Shown here piece after piece: positions 36,439 to 45,709 of a stretch of DNA of 64,000 nucleotides; the first letter of the stretch is position 1; every line of letters begins with the position of its first letter. Below the pieces are notes generated by a model. That model saw only the letters and a list, made by a program, of their open reading frames with translations. It made no database searches and was not told the DNA's origin. Origin of the DNA: Aestuariibaculum suncheonense (lineage in GTDB: Bacteria; Bacteroidota; Bacteroidia; Flavobacteriales; Flavobacteriaceae); NCBI RefSeq assembly GCF_014596935.1, contig NZ_JACVXC010000001.1, positions 304,683 through 368,682 of the forward strand, in the 5' to 3' direction. Made by a program: the position numbers and the translations under genes.

Positions 36439-36953
36439 TGTTGAAGCAATTCATAACATATTTTTGTATTGTAGTTATAGCGACCTCCTGTGGTAATTTA
36501 AACGGACCTAAAAAACCTGAAAATTTAATTCCGAGGGATAAGATGGTCAATATTTTAATTGATGCGCGTTTAGTGGGTTCTGTTAACGGTACTAACAAGC
36601 GTCTTTTAGAAGATAAAGGTTATGATTTGAAAAATTATGTTTTTGAAAAGCATGGCATCGATAGTTTGCAATTTGCAGAAAGTAATGATTATTATACCTA
36701 TCACATTAAGCAGTATCAGGATATTTTCGATAAAGCCATTGATAGCCTTGAACGTTTAAAAGGAGTTCTGGAAAAGAAACAAGAGGAAGAACAAAAAATA
36801 AGAAGGCGTAAGGAGTTAGACTCTGTAAGAAAGATAGAGAAATTAAAAGACTCTTTAATTAATTTAGATAAAAGGAAACTAAATAACGAGGTGGAAAAGG
36901 AGGATGGCATTTTGGCTAAACCTCTTTTAGAAAAAGATACCCTACCTCGGTAA
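36438..36953 (+). CDS. DUF4296 lipoprotein
   Basis: The 171-residue protein has a lipoprotein signal ending in VIATSCGN. The DUF4296 core follows (PENLIPRDKMVNILIDARLV; FEKHGIDSLQFAESNDYY). The C-terminal third is a long charged helix of Lys, Glu and Arg, probably a coiled coil. It overlaps the pyrC stop by one base, so it is translationally coupled. The last 38 bases overlap the opposing epimerase gene. The function is unknown. Confidence 0.87.
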   Translation: MLKQFITYFCIVVIATSCGNLNGPKKPENLIPRDKMVNILIDARLVGSVNGTNKRLLEDKGYDLKNYVFEKHGIDSLQFAESNDYYTYHIKQYQDIFDKAIDSLERLKGVLEKKQEEEQKIRRRKELDSVRKIEKLKDSLINLDKRKLNNEVEKEDGILAKPLLEKDTLPR

Positions 36954-37923
36954 TTGAATCACTAACAGCTTTAAACTCGTAGTTTAGGGCTGTTTTTATT
37001 TTAGTGTTACTGTATGTCTTATTAGATGTTAAGGTCGTAGTTAAATGTTTCGTTAACTGTCTTCGTTTGCCAGTTAGTTTATGTTTTACCCAGTCTAAAC
37101 GCCAGGCAAGGTTCAATAGTTTTTTAGAAGCTAATTTTTTAGGAATTTTAGCATTAACCGATGTTGCTAAACTTTGAAGAAAATTTTTGTAATGCCAGGT
37201 TTCAGCAACCAAAACAAAGCGTTCATTGTTGATGTTGCTCGCCATCAGTTGAATCAATATGTTTGTGACGTCTTTCACATCGACTAAACCAATTGTTCCG
37301 GAGGTATAATATTTAATTCCTTTGTAAGCTCTTTTAAATAGACTACCAGAACCGTATTTCCAGATGCCGGCACCAAGGATAACTCCGGGATTCACAATCA
37401 CAGCATTCAAACCCTCTTGAGTTCCGCGCCAGACTTCGATTTCGGCACCATACTTAGTAATCGCGTAAACATTATTATCGTCTTCCGGATTCCATGCGGT
37501 TTCTTCATCAATAGTAGCGTTATTTATCGGTTTACCTAAAGCAGCAATAGAACTGACATAGCACAGCTTCTTGATGTTTTTAGCAAGGCAAATATTTACG
37601 ATATTGGCAGTACCTTCAATATTAGTTTTTCGAAGTAATTGATATTTGTCGGGTTCAAAAGAAACAAAGGCAGCACAGTGATAAACGTAGTCAATACCGG
37701 TAAAGGCATCTTCTAAAGCCGGAATATCTAATAAATCGGCTTTTATCCATTCAATAGCATTAAAAAGATTTTCATACGACTCGGTGTAATTAGCAAACAC
37801 AGCGTTTACCTGAGCTAATTTTGCTTCAGTTCTATAAATTGCTCGTACTTTTTCGTTGTTACTTACCAGTTTATAAAGCAAGTGTGAACCAACTAAACCA
37901 GTGCCTCCTGTTACTAAAATCAT
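36916..37923 (-). CDS. NAD-dependent epimerase/dehydratase (extended SDR)
   Basis: The 335-residue protein starts ILVTGGTGLVGSHLLYKL, the nucleotide-binding glycine motif, and has the active-site Tyr-x-x-x-Lys in YAITKYGAE with the upstream SSIAALG serine. The C-terminal part (about 240-330) is basic. The substrate could be a nucleotide sugar or a hydroxysteroid-like compound. Neighbours do not decide it. Its 3' end overlaps DUF4296 by 38 bases, the longest convergent overlap here. Confidence 0.92.
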   Translation of the reverse strand: MILVTGGTGLVGSHLLYKLVSNNEKVRAIYRTEAKLAQVNAVFANYTESYENLFNAIEWIKADLLDIPALEDAFTGIDYVYHCAAFVSFEPDKYQLLRKTNIEGTANIVNICLAKNIKKLCYVSSIAALGKPINNATIDEETAWNPEDDNNVYAITKYGAEIEVWRGTQEGLNAVIVNPGVILGAGIWKYGSGSLFKRAYKGIKYYTSGTIGLVDVKDVTNILIQLMASNINNERFVLVAETWHYKNFLQSLATSVNAKIPKKLASKKLLNLAWRLDWVKHKLTGKRRQLTKHLTTTLTSNKTYSNTKIKTALNYEFKAVSDSITEVGYLFLKEV

Positions 37924-38012
37924 GCATCTAATGTAAAGAATTATTCATTATTCTAAAGTAATTCTACATTGATTTTTATCTTTGCCCTACTTATACAATA
38001 AATGAATACGTA

Positions 38013-39308
38013 ATGATAAAGAATTTTGTTGAAGAATTAACTTGGCGCGGCATGATCCAGGATAGTATGCCAGGTACCGAAGAGCACTTAATGGAAGCTA
38101 TGCGTTTGGCATATGTTGGGATTGATCCAACTGCAGACTCGTTGCATATTGGGCATTTGGTAGGTGTTATGGGACTTAAACATTTTCAATTATCAGGACA
38201 CAAACCAGTGGCGCTTGTAGGAGGAGCAACCGGAATGATTGGTGACCCATCAGGGAAGTCTGCTGAGCGTAATTTATTGAACGAAGAAACCTTAAGGCAC
38301 AATCAGAATGCGATTAAAGAGCAGTTGTCACGCTTTTTAGATTTTGATAGTGATGCTGAAAATGCTGCGGTTATTGTGAATAACTACGACTGGATGAAAG
38401 AGTTTTCATTTTTAGAATTTATTCGCGATGTTGGTAAGCATATTACGGTAAACTATATGATGGCTAAAGATTCCGTTAAGAAGCGTTTATCGTCTGAATC
38501 TTCAGTGGGGATGAGTTTTACTGAGTTTACGTATCAGTTAGTTCAGGGGTACGACTTTTTACACTTATTCCGCGAAAAGAACTGTACTTTACAAATGGGA
38601 GGAAGCGACCAATGGGGTAACATTACAACAGGTACCGAGTTAATTCGTCGTGTAGATTCAGGAAAGGGTTATGCCTTAACTTGGCCGTTAATTACAAAAG
38701 CTGACGGAACTAAATTTGGTAAAACCGAAGGCGGAAACATTTGGTTAGATGCAGAAAGAACATCGCCTTATAAATTCTATCAGTACTGGTTAAATACCAG
38801 TGATGTTGATGCTGAAAAATACATTAAAATTTTCACCTTCTTAACGCGTGAAGAGATTGAAGGTTTAATAGAAGAGCATAAGGAAGCTCCACATTTACGT
38901 GTGTTACAAAGACGTTTAGCGGAGGAAATTACTATTATGGTGCATTCTAAAGAAGAATTAGATAATGCCATTAAAGCAAGTGAAATCTTATTCGGGCAGT
39001 CTACAGGTGACGATTTAAAAGGCTTAAATGCGAAAACCTTTTTAGAAGTTTTTGAAGGGGTGCCATTAACTGAAATTTCACGAGAAGACATTGAAAACGG
39101 ATTAGATATTATCGGTGCATTAGCAGAAAAAGGCGGTTTTTTAAAATCGAATAGTGAAGCCAGACGAGCTTTAAAAGAAAACTCTATTTCGGTAAATAAG
39201 GAAAAAGTTAAAGAAGATTATAGTATCACCGTAGAGGACTTAATAAACGATAAGTTTGTGCTGTTGCAACGAGGTAAGAAGAATTACTTTGTATTAAGTA
39301 TCGTATAA
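38013..39308 (+). CDS. tyrS: Tyrosyl-tRNA synthetase
   Basis: The 431-residue class I enzyme has HIGH at 45-48 ([10 protein letters not shown]), a [11 protein letters not shown] loop replacing KMSKS, and a C-terminal S4-like RNA-binding domain ([20 protein letters not shown]). It charges tRNA-Tyr. A TATCTTTG -7 box lies at 37977-37984. No T-box leader is visible, as expected in this phylum. A clear terminator follows. Confidence 0.97.
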   Translation: MIKNFVEELTWRGMIQDSMPGTEEHLMEAMRLAYVGIDPTADSLHIGHLVGVMGLKHFQLSGHKPVALVGGATGMIGDPSGKSAERNLLNEETLRHNQNAIKEQLSRFLDFDSDAENAAVIVNNYDWMKEFSFLEFIRDVGKHITVNYMMAKDSVKKRLSSESSVGMSFTEFTYQLVQGYDFLHLFREKNCTLQMGGSDQWGNITTGTELIRRVDSGKGYALTWPLITKADGTKFGKTEGGNIWLDAERTSPYKFYQYWLNTSDVDAEKYIKIFTFLTREEIEGLIEEHKEAPHLRVLQRRLAEEITIMVHSKEELDNAIKASEILFGQSTGDDLKGLNAKTFLEVFEGVPLTEISREDIENGLDIIGALAEKGGFLKSNSEARRALKENSISVNKEKVKEDYSITVEDLINDKFVLLQRGKKNYFVLSIV

Positions 39309-39311
39309 AAG

Positions 39312-39342
39312 AAAAAGCCTGATGTCAAACATCAGGCTTTTT
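39312..39342 (+). terminator. Intrinsic terminator after tyrS
   Basis: AAAAAGCCTGATG pairs with CATCAGGCTTTTT around TCAAA. Confidence 0.92.
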
Positions 39343-39432
39343 AATTAACCAACCTAAAAATAATTAATCTTTTAGTTTTGCTTTCTCAGCAAGAAGTTGG
39401 TCGTATATTTTAAATAAAACTTACATTATGCT

Positions 39433-40413
39433 TTATAAAACCATAAGGTTGCATCCGCGAATATCAGAATTGTCAAAACGGCCAATAACCTCAAAAGAAT
39501 TATCCTTGTAAACTTTACCTAAATCCTGTGTCGCAATAAACGAACAGGAATTAATATTAGCTAAATCAATCACATTAATACCGCCGGCTTTGCCTTTTGG
39601 TAAAATGGTTAGGGCATCTTCGGTATCTCGCGTTAAAATCCGCATCCACTTCGGGCAATTAAAAACGCCATGTCCTTTCGAATAGCCCTGACTTAATAAT
39701 TCGGTCATGCCATATTCACTATGAATGGCATCAACGCCCAATCCTTGTTTTAAAATATAATGAAGTTCTGCGCGAATTAATTCTTTTCGACGGCCTTTCA
39801 TACCCCCGGTTTCCATAACAATGGTATTTTTCAGTTGAAACTGATGTGCTTCGACAAGATCGAGAAGAGCAAATGAAACTCCGATAAGTAAAATCTTTTT
39901 CCCGGAAGCATCTAAGTTAATTAAGGTGTCTTTTAATTCCGAAAGGTTATTGAGATAAAATCCGCTTTCAGCATGTTTAGATTGCTTAATCATGGCATTG
40001 ACCATATAGATTAACGAAGATCCTTCACGTTCCAGATAAGACGGTAATAACGCTAAAACCACATAATCTTCAACCTTGCCGTAAAACGATTCAAAACCTT
40101 TAAAGAAACTATTTTCATAAATATTTAAATCGGTAACCAGATGTTTACTGGTTAAACTTCCTGTTGTCCCTGAACTGGTGAATGTAGTTTTAATTTTGTC
40201 TTCAGAGCTTAAAATCTCATGGGATTTAAAAAACTGAATGGGTAAAAAAGGAATGTCGTTTATGGTTTTTACATCACCTGGATGAATGTATAGTAAATCG
40301 CAAAACGATCGGTATACCCGATTGTTTTCGAACTGATGCCTGAAAACCTGCAAGGCAACGTTTTCAAACTCCTGGTCGTTCTTAATATTGAAAATGGAGG
40401 TCGTGTCTATCAT
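39433..40413 (-). CDS. LuxE/PaaK-family acyl-protein synthetase-like protein
   Basis: The 326-residue protein has the acyl-protein synthetase signature: FLPIQFFKSHEIL, then the nucleotide-binding TFTSSGTTGSLTSKHL, and METGGMKGRRKELIR with EYGMTELLSQ. The start at 40413 (MIDTTSIFNIK) is preferred because an extension upstream would read through the terminator of the preceding gene. In luminous bacteria LuxE activates fatty acids, but here there is no lux context. Flavobacterial homologues usually stand near surface-polysaccharide or lipid genes. The role is unknown. Confidence 0.88.
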   Translation of the reverse strand: MIDTTSIFNIKNDQEFENVALQVFRHQFENNRVYRSFCDLLYIHPGDVKTINDIPFLPIQFFKSHEILSSEDKIKTTFTSSGTTGSLTSKHLVTDLNIYENSFFKGFESFYGKVEDYVVLALLPSYLEREGSSLIYMVNAMIKQSKHAESGFYLNNLSELKDTLINLDASGKKILLIGVSFALLDLVEAHQFQLKNTIVMETGGMKGRRKELIRAELHYILKQGLGVDAIHSEYGMTELLSQGYSKGHGVFNCPKWMRILTRDTEDALTILPKGKAGGINVIDLANINSCSFIATQDLGKVYKDNSFEVIGRFDNSDIRGCNLMVL

Positions 40414-40445
40414 ATCTAAATTACCGAAACAAAAGTAGATAAAAT

Positions 40446-40475
40446 AAAAAAGCGCCACCAAATGGTAGCGCTCTA
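40446..40475 (-). terminator. Intrinsic terminator after the 562-residue type IX protein gene
   Basis: On the minus strand, AGCGCTACC and GGTGGCGCT pair (one wobble) around ATTT, followed by a T run. Confidence 0.88.
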
Positions 40476-40493
40476 AAATTTATAAAAAGGAAA

Positions 40494-42182
40494 TTATTTA
40501 ATAACTAATTTTTTTGTTGAGGTGGCGCCATCTTGACTGACTTTCATGATGTATACCCCGGCTTTTAATTCTGAAACATAAAGTTTATTATTATTAACAG
40601 CTTGTTTAAGGACTTGCTTGCCTAATAAGTCGAATACCTCAATATTCATGTTAGAAGTGATTTTCGAGGTAACATTTACATACCCTAATGATGTTGGGTT
40701 AGGGAACATGTTGAAACCTTCGATGTTGAAGTATTTGTTTGAAAGAGCTAATGGAGTAGCCGCTGTCCAAGAAGTTGTGATAATTAATTCATCCATTACA
40801 ATGCTAGGGGTTTTTGTACTAGAATCCTGTCTAATTAAAAATTGAGTAAAGGTATTTCCTGATGAATTTGAAGCTTCACTTATATCAGGTGTAGGCTCAG
40901 TTTCTCCTAAGCTAGGGTTAATCCATGCATTTACTGTGTTGTTATCTATATCATAATTAAAAACGACAAATATAGTTTCGTCTAGCGTATAATCGGTTGT
41001 AGGGGTGTTGATTTGGCTTAGAGTAGCACCATTACTAATTCCTATTCTGTACGATGAACTGCTTGTTGGAGAAATCCAAAGACGAGATTCATAATCGCCA
41101 CCATTTGTTCTTAGTACTGCAAAATAACCGTCAATAGAAGAAGCATCAAATGCTGTTACTTTTAGCATAAAAGCAGCATAAATCCTTCCGGATGATGTAG
41201 GAGTATAATCTAATACGGGATCTGTTCCGCTTCCATCAAATGTTATAGAGTTTCCTGTGCCATTTAAGGAGGCGTAAGATAAACTTCCGGATTGAATTAT
41301 TACATCATCACCTGTAAAATAATTGGTCCAAGATGTTTGTGCTCCGAGGGCTTCATCGACAGTGTAATCAAAATGATCTATATAGGGTAAAGTCTGAACT
41401 TCGTATGTTGTAAATGTAATTGATGATGTGGCAGGTGAACTTAAAGCATCTCCATTGTTGTCTACAAGTTCCATGTTTATAGTATGAACACCATAACTTA
41501 AATTAGTTAAAGATATCGTGTTTGTGTCATACTTGTCAATTAAGCTGCCGGCGTCTAAAGAGTATTTTATGTAACCGTCCCCAGAGCTATTGGCAACATT
41601 GAAGTTCTGCACGCTAAAATCAATATCTATATTTTGAGAATTAATTAAACTAGATGTAGTTGGCGAAGTAATAACTATACTAGGAGAAGCCTTGGCAACA
41701 ACTCTGAAGTTATCCACTATAATTGTAGAGGAATTAGTAAAGCCAGTATTATCGTAAAATCTTAATCCAAATTCAACACTAGATGTACTTGTAGCAATAT
41801 ATTCATAAGAGACTGTTTGCCATTCGCCAACTAATGTTTCGTTTGAATAATTTTGATATGTTTCAGCGTAAATTCTAGCTCTACTAAGGGCATCAACTTG
41901 GTATATTTGAACAGAAACAGTATATGTTGTTCCTGCAATAACGTTAACACTTTGTCTGAAATCAGTTATGCCTTGATCTGTAGTGGTTATTTCAAATTTT
42001 GCCGAGTAAGTTCCTTCAGCAATTGTTGTCGTTTCTTGAGTAATTGTTGTGCCAGATTCAGAGTTCCAAGTGTCTAAAATTCCTCCAGTCCAACTTTCAA
42101 AATCACCATTAACAATTAGGTTTTGCCCAAAAGAAAGGGAAGTAACCAAAAGTGTAAAAAATAAAAAGTAAAGTTTTTTCAT
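40494..42182 (-). CDS. Secreted multidomain protein with a type IX (type A) sorting domain
   Basis: The 562-residue protein has a signal peptide (about 1-19, SLSFGQ). A galactose-binding-like or CBM4/9-like module follows (about 20-165, NLIVNGDFESW to IIVDNFRVVAKA). Next come an Ig-like module (about 168-255), a LamG-like module (about 260-475), and a C-terminal sorting domain (about 490-562; MFPNPTSLGYVNVTS, DLLGKQVLKQ, LKAGVYIMKVSQDG, KKLVIK). The last directs passage through the type IX machinery to the surface. No catalytic domain is seen, so a carbohydrate-binding or adhesive role is inferred. Confidence 0.9.
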   Translation of the reverse strand: MKKLYFLFFTLLVTSLSFGQNLIVNGDFESWTGGILDTWNSESGTTITQETTTIAEGTYSAKFEITTTDQGITDFRQSVNVIAGTTYTVSVQIYQVDALSRARIYAETYQNYSNETLVGEWQTVSYEYIATSTSSVEFGLRFYDNTGFTNSSTIIVDNFRVVAKASPSIVITSPTTSSLINSQNIDIDFSVQNFNVANSSGDGYIKYSLDAGSLIDKYDTNTISLTNLSYGVHTINMELVDNNGDALSSPATSSITFTTYEVQTLPYIDHFDYTVDEALGAQTSWTNYFTGDDVIIQSGSLSYASLNGTGNSITFDGSGTDPVLDYTPTSSGRIYAAFMLKVTAFDASSIDGYFAVLRTNGGDYESRLWISPTSSSSYRIGISNGATLSQINTPTTDYTLDETIFVVFNYDIDNNTVNAWINPSLGETEPTPDISEASNSSGNTFTQFLIRQDSSTKTPSIVMDELIITTSWTAATPLALSNKYFNIEGFNMFPNPTSLGYVNVTSKITSNMNIEVFDLLGKQVLKQAVNNNKLYVSELKAGVYIMKVSQDGATSTKKLVIK

Positions 42183-42294
42183 GTTACGTAAGATTAATTA
42201 TACAATAAGATGTACTAAAATTACGTATTAATTTATAAAAACCTGTAAAGCAGCGTGTTAAAATTATTTTTTTAACCGAGATATAACAATTTGT

Positions 42295-42636
42295 TTACCT
42301 AATTACTAATTTACGAGTTTCGCTAATGTTGTTTTCGGTAACTTTTAAAATGTAAACCCCTTTGTTTAAATTTGAGATATTTAATTCTTTTCCGGTAAGC
42401 ATAGTGGTGTAAATACGCTTTCCTAAAACATCAAAAAATTCAATTTTTTTAGTCAGGTTTTGTTTTGTAGTGATGTAAATGTAGGTTTTGCCGCTGCTAA
42501 CCGGATTTGGGTAAATAGATAAGTTCTCTATAGTTTGTTGAATAGGATTCCCAATAGCTTTATTTTGTCCCCAGTTTGACTGACTGGTAAACAATGCTAA
42601 AGAAAATAGTAAAATTAAAACGTAGTTTTTTTTCAT
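42295..42636 (-). CDS. Small secreted protein made almost only of a type IX sorting domain
   Basis: From the chosen start (MKKNYVLILLFSLALF) the protein has 113 residues: a signal peptide of about 22, a short Asn/Gln-rich linker, and a type A sorting domain (LSIYPNPVSSGKTYIYI, DVLGKRIYTTML, LNKGVYILKVTENN, KLVIR). No cargo domain precedes it. A start three codons upstream (42645) is possible. It is divergent from the PhoB-like regulator gene. It may be a surface protein in its own right, a decoy for the sorting machinery or a remnant. The function is unknown. Confidence 0.85.
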   Translation of the reverse strand: MKKNYVLILLFSLALFTSQSNWGQNKAIGNPIQQTIENLSIYPNPVSSGKTYIYITTKQNLTKKIEFFDVLGKRIYTTMLTGKELNISNLNKGVYILKVTENNISETRKLVIR

Positions 42637-42798
42637 AGGTGCCATTCAACATTGTAAATTTAAGAAATTATCGCAAAAGTGATGCCAAAAATTAGTTAAA
42701 GAAACCCGCTTTTGGTCGAAAACTTTAAGAATATGTAATCTATTTGTTATCTTAGTGTTATTAAATTTAGGTTTAGTTATCAGTTCTGGTATTAGTTT

Positions 42799-42806
42799 TA
42801 TCTTTG
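42799..42806 (+). promoter_or_regulatory. -7 promoter box for the PhoB-like regulator gene
   Basis: TATCTTTG fits TAnnTTTG about 40 bases before the chosen ATG (42846). It overlaps the upstream in-frame extension of the gene, which supports the later start. Confidence 0.5.
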
Positions 42807-42845
42807 ACTCAGAAATCAAAAAAGTATCCCACATACTGTATAAAT

Positions 42846-43526
42846 ATGAATAAAAAAGACATCAAAATATTACTTGTAGACGACGAACCGGATATCTTGG
42901 AAATTGTTGGATATAACTTAACAAGTGAAGGCTATCAAGTGATAACTGCCGAGAATGGTCAGGAGGGTGTAAAGAAGGCTAAAAAGGAATTACCTCACCT
43001 AATCATTTTAGATGTTATGATGCCGGAAATGGATGGAATTGAAGCTTGTGAACTTATTAGGAAACATCCCGATTTACAAAATACTTTAGTGGTGTTTTTA
43101 ACTGCCAGAGGAGAAGATTATTCGCAAGTTGCAGGTTTTGATGCCGGTGCCGATGATTATATAACAAAACCTATTAAACCAAAGGTTTTAGTAAGTAAAG
43201 TGAAAGCTCTATTACGTCGATTTAAAGATGAAGAAGCTGCCGATATGGTAAAATTAGGAAGCTTAACAATAAACAGAGACGAATACAAAATTACATCAAA
43301 AGGGAAAGAGATTATCTTACCAAGAAAAGAATTCGAATTATTATCTTTACTAGCATCAAAGCCAGGAAAGGTTTTTAAACGCGATGAAATTTTAGATACC
43401 GTTTGGGGAAATGAAGTTGTTGTTGGTGGTAGAACCATTGATGTTCATATTCGTAAACTTCGTGAAAAAATTGGAGACGATAGTTTTAAAACCATTAAAG
43501 GCGTTGGTTATAAGTTTGTAGATTAA
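42846..43526 (+). CDS. PhoB/OmpR-family response regulator
   Basis: From ATG 42846 the protein has 226 residues. The receiver domain shows acidic pocket Asp12-Asp13, phospho-acceptor Asp56 (HLIILDVMMPEMDG) and a DDYITKP Lys. The winged-helix domain follows (PRKEFELLSLLASKPGKVFKRDEIL to GVGYKF). Its stop codon shares one base with the start of the histidine kinase gene, so the pair is translationally coupled. Sequence alone does not show that phosphate is the signal. No pst or phoU genes lie nearby. Confidence 0.96.
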   Translation: MNKKDIKILLVDDEPDILEIVGYNLTSEGYQVITAENGQEGVKKAKKELPHLIILDVMMPEMDGIEACELIRKHPDLQNTLVVFLTARGEDYSQVAGFDAGADDYITKPIKPKVLVSKVKALLRRFKDEEAADMVKLGSLTINRDEYKITSKGKEIILPRKEFELLSLLASKPGKVFKRDEILDTVWGNEVVVGGRTIDVHIRKLREKIGDDSFKTIKGVGYKFVD

Positions 43527-44569
43527 TGCAACCAAAATTTAAAAAATCATATAAATTTGCGGTAATTACATCGCTATATATAACAGGATTTATAACGCTC
43601 TTAACGAGTGTTTTTTTATATATTTATTATTCTTTCAGCTTTTGGTATATCTTGCTTTTAGCCTTAGGTACTTATGTATTTGCTTTTGTAATGATTCAGT
43701 CGCGTTTAGAACGTTTCATCTATAAACGAGTTAAGAAAATATACGACGACTTAACTCTGCTAGAATCCACAAGTTTAACCAAGCGCACAATCACAACCGA
43801 TATGCAAACCTTAACCGAAGAAATTGATAAGTTTGCTCGTGATAAGAAAATAGAAATCGAATCGCTTAAGGTGCGAGAGAATTACCGAAAAGAGTTTTTA
43901 GGAAATGTGTCGCATGAGTTAAAAACGCCTTTGTTTACAGTTCAGGGTTATATTTTAACCTTATTGGATGGGGCTATGGAAGATAAAAACCTACGTGAAA
44001 AATATCTGGAACGAGCCAGTAAAGGCGTAGAACGTTTAGGTTATATCATTAAAGATTTAGATATGATTACTAAACTTGAGGTTGGTGATTTAAGTTTAAA
44101 TGTTGAGGTGTTCGATATTGTTGAATTGGTAAAAAGTGTCTTCGATATGTTAGAGATGAAAGCTTCTAAGAAGAAAATAACTTTAACCTTCGATCGTGTT
44201 TACACCGAACCTATTTATGTTAGAGCCGATAAGGAACGTATTCAACAGGTGCTCATTAATTTGGTTGTAAATTCCATTAAATACGGAAACGAAAAAGGGA
44301 CAACCGAAATTAGTGTTGAAAACCTGATAAAAAATAAAGTGATCGTTCGTGTAACCGACAACGGAGAAGGTATTGCGAAAATGCACTTACCGCGTTTGTT
44401 TGAGCGTTTTTATCGCGTCGATAAAAGTGGGTCACGTAAAGAAGGAGGTTCTGGTTTAGGACTTTCCATAGTGAAACATATCATAGAAGCCCATGACGAA
44501 AAAATCTATGTAGAAAGCGAATTTGGCGTAGGAAGTGAGTTTTCATTCACATTAGAAAAGGTTAAATAA
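43526..44569 (+). CDS. PhoR-like sensor histidine kinase
   Basis: The 347-residue protein has two adjacent membrane helices (about 11-34 and 39-57) with almost no periplasmic loop, so it probably senses within the membrane or through a partner. A short linker leads to the H-box (FLGNVSHELKTPLFTV, His130) and the ATPase domain (NLVVNSIKYGNEKG, DNGEGI, ERFYRVDKS, GGSGLGLSIVKHI). It is the partner of the overlapping PhoB-like regulator. The 3' end overlaps the opposing glycosyltransferase gene by 18 bases. Confidence 0.95.
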   Translation: MQPKFKKSYKFAVITSLYITGFITLLTSVFLYIYYSFSFWYILLLALGTYVFAFVMIQSRLERFIYKRVKKIYDDLTLLESTSLTKRTITTDMQTLTEEIDKFARDKKIEIESLKVRENYRKEFLGNVSHELKTPLFTVQGYILTLLDGAMEDKNLREKYLERASKGVERLGYIIKDLDMITKLEVGDLSLNVEVFDIVELVKSVFDMLEMKASKKKITLTFDRVYTEPIYVRADKERIQQVLINLVVNSIKYGNEKGTTEISVENLIKNKVIVRVTDNGEGIAKMHLPRLFERFYRVDKSGSRKEGGSGLGLSIVKHIIEAHDEKIYVESEFGVGSEFSFTLEKVK

Positions 44570-45598
44570 ACTTTTAAATTCGACTTCAAAGTCGAAAGCT
44601 GTTAAGCCTTTGAAGTTGGCAATTGTTTCTAATTTATCAATAGTAAATTTTTCCTGTTGACAACTAGGTACCAAACCTTCTTCTGTTAAACGCGTCGCTA
44701 AATATTCCTGTTCAAATTGTCCGGGTGTTGGAATAAAAAAAGCTTTTTTGTTCAGTTTAGCTAAATCCATAACCGTTGTGTAACCTGATCGTGATATAAC
44801 TAAAGCACTTTCGTTTATGGTTTTTTCTAGCAATTCCGAAGTCATAAAGTTGTAAACCGTTATGTTATTGAATTGTTTTTTGGTTTGTTTGGGTTGCATC
44901 AAACCTTTTACGAAAACCACCTTACCATTGAAATTTTTCAGTTCATAAAGTAATTTGTCTTCCAGTAAGGTACGTTGTGGTTCTGGTCCCGACAGTAAAA
45001 CCATTAAATCGTTTTTAAACGGGACTTCTTTTTTTTCAAATCGGCTTAACGGCCCAATATATTCGGTTGGTATCTCAAAAGTGTCTACGTGGCCTAGCTT
45101 TCCGCTTAAATTAACCTTGTCACTTGTATCTGGTACCCAGCATACATTGAATTTTTTAATAAATTTTTCATGTATTTTTGTGCTAAGCCATGTTGTAGAA
45201 CCACTTAATACTTTTAGTTGATGTGTAATGAAAACAGAAGGCACTGCTTTGTTGTAAACCCCTAATCTGTTGTCTGAGATAATTCCCGAAATGTCATAAG
45301 TTTTTACAATACTTTCAATCGCTTTTTTTTCGTTATAAATAGCTTGTAGTAAGCGCGGTGAATCTTTCAGAAGTTTTAATTTGAAGAACTTTCCGTTTTT
45401 AGCATAAGTCACGTTGTATGGAGGTAATTCAACATGTGTAAGCTTTGGGAATTCTTTTTTTAACAGTGAAAGCGCAACGCCATCACTCGCAATAATGGTT
45501 TCAAAACCATTAGCAGATAACGCCTTTATAATAGGGATGCATCTTGTGGCATGACCCAAGCCCCAATTTAAGGGCGCGACTAAAATTCGTTTTTTCAT
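44552..45598 (-). CDS. MurG/GT28-like glycosyltransferase
   Basis: From the start MKKRILVAPLNWGLGHATRC the protein has 348 residues, with the glycine-rich GLGHATRCIPIIKAL loop typical of GT-B enzymes. The second domain carries LMVLLSGPEPQRTLLEDK and a ALVISRSGYTTVMDLAKL donor-site segment, as in UDP-sugar transferases. A longer in-frame start at 45652 is less likely. Donor and acceptor are unknown. Such orphan genes are common in Flavobacteria and act probably in surface glycan or glycolipid formation. Confidence 0.88.
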   Translation of the reverse strand: MKKRILVAPLNWGLGHATRCIPIIKALSANGFETIIASDGVALSLLKKEFPKLTHVELPPYNVTYAKNGKFFKLKLLKDSPRLLQAIYNEKKAIESIVKTYDISGIISDNRLGVYNKAVPSVFITHQLKVLSGSTTWLSTKIHEKFIKKFNVCWVPDTSDKVNLSGKLGHVDTFEIPTEYIGPLSRFEKKEVPFKNDLMVLLSGPEPQRTLLEDKLLYELKNFNGKVVFVKGLMQPKQTKKQFNNITVYNFMTSELLEKTINESALVISRSGYTTVMDLAKLNKKAFFIPTPGQFEQEYLATRLTEEGLVPSCQQEKFTIDKLETIANFKGLTAFDFEVEFKSLFNLF

Positions 45599-45709
45599 TA
45601 AAATCAAAGGTATGTATATAAACGCTCTCGTATATTTCCTTAATTTTACCAAATATTTATTTTCTTCTTAATTGAAGGATATTAACAACACTAAAAATAG
45701 TAATTATCT

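Noticed and set aside
42646..42834. 62-codon minus-strand frame between the small type IX gene and the regulator gene
   Set aside because: It overlaps the regulator promoter box, has no signal or domain pattern, and its AT-rich residues fit chance.
42804..42845. Longer N-terminus of the PhoB-like regulator
   Set aside because: The extension overlaps the -7 box and does not match the family, whose receiver domain begins right after the ATG at 42846.
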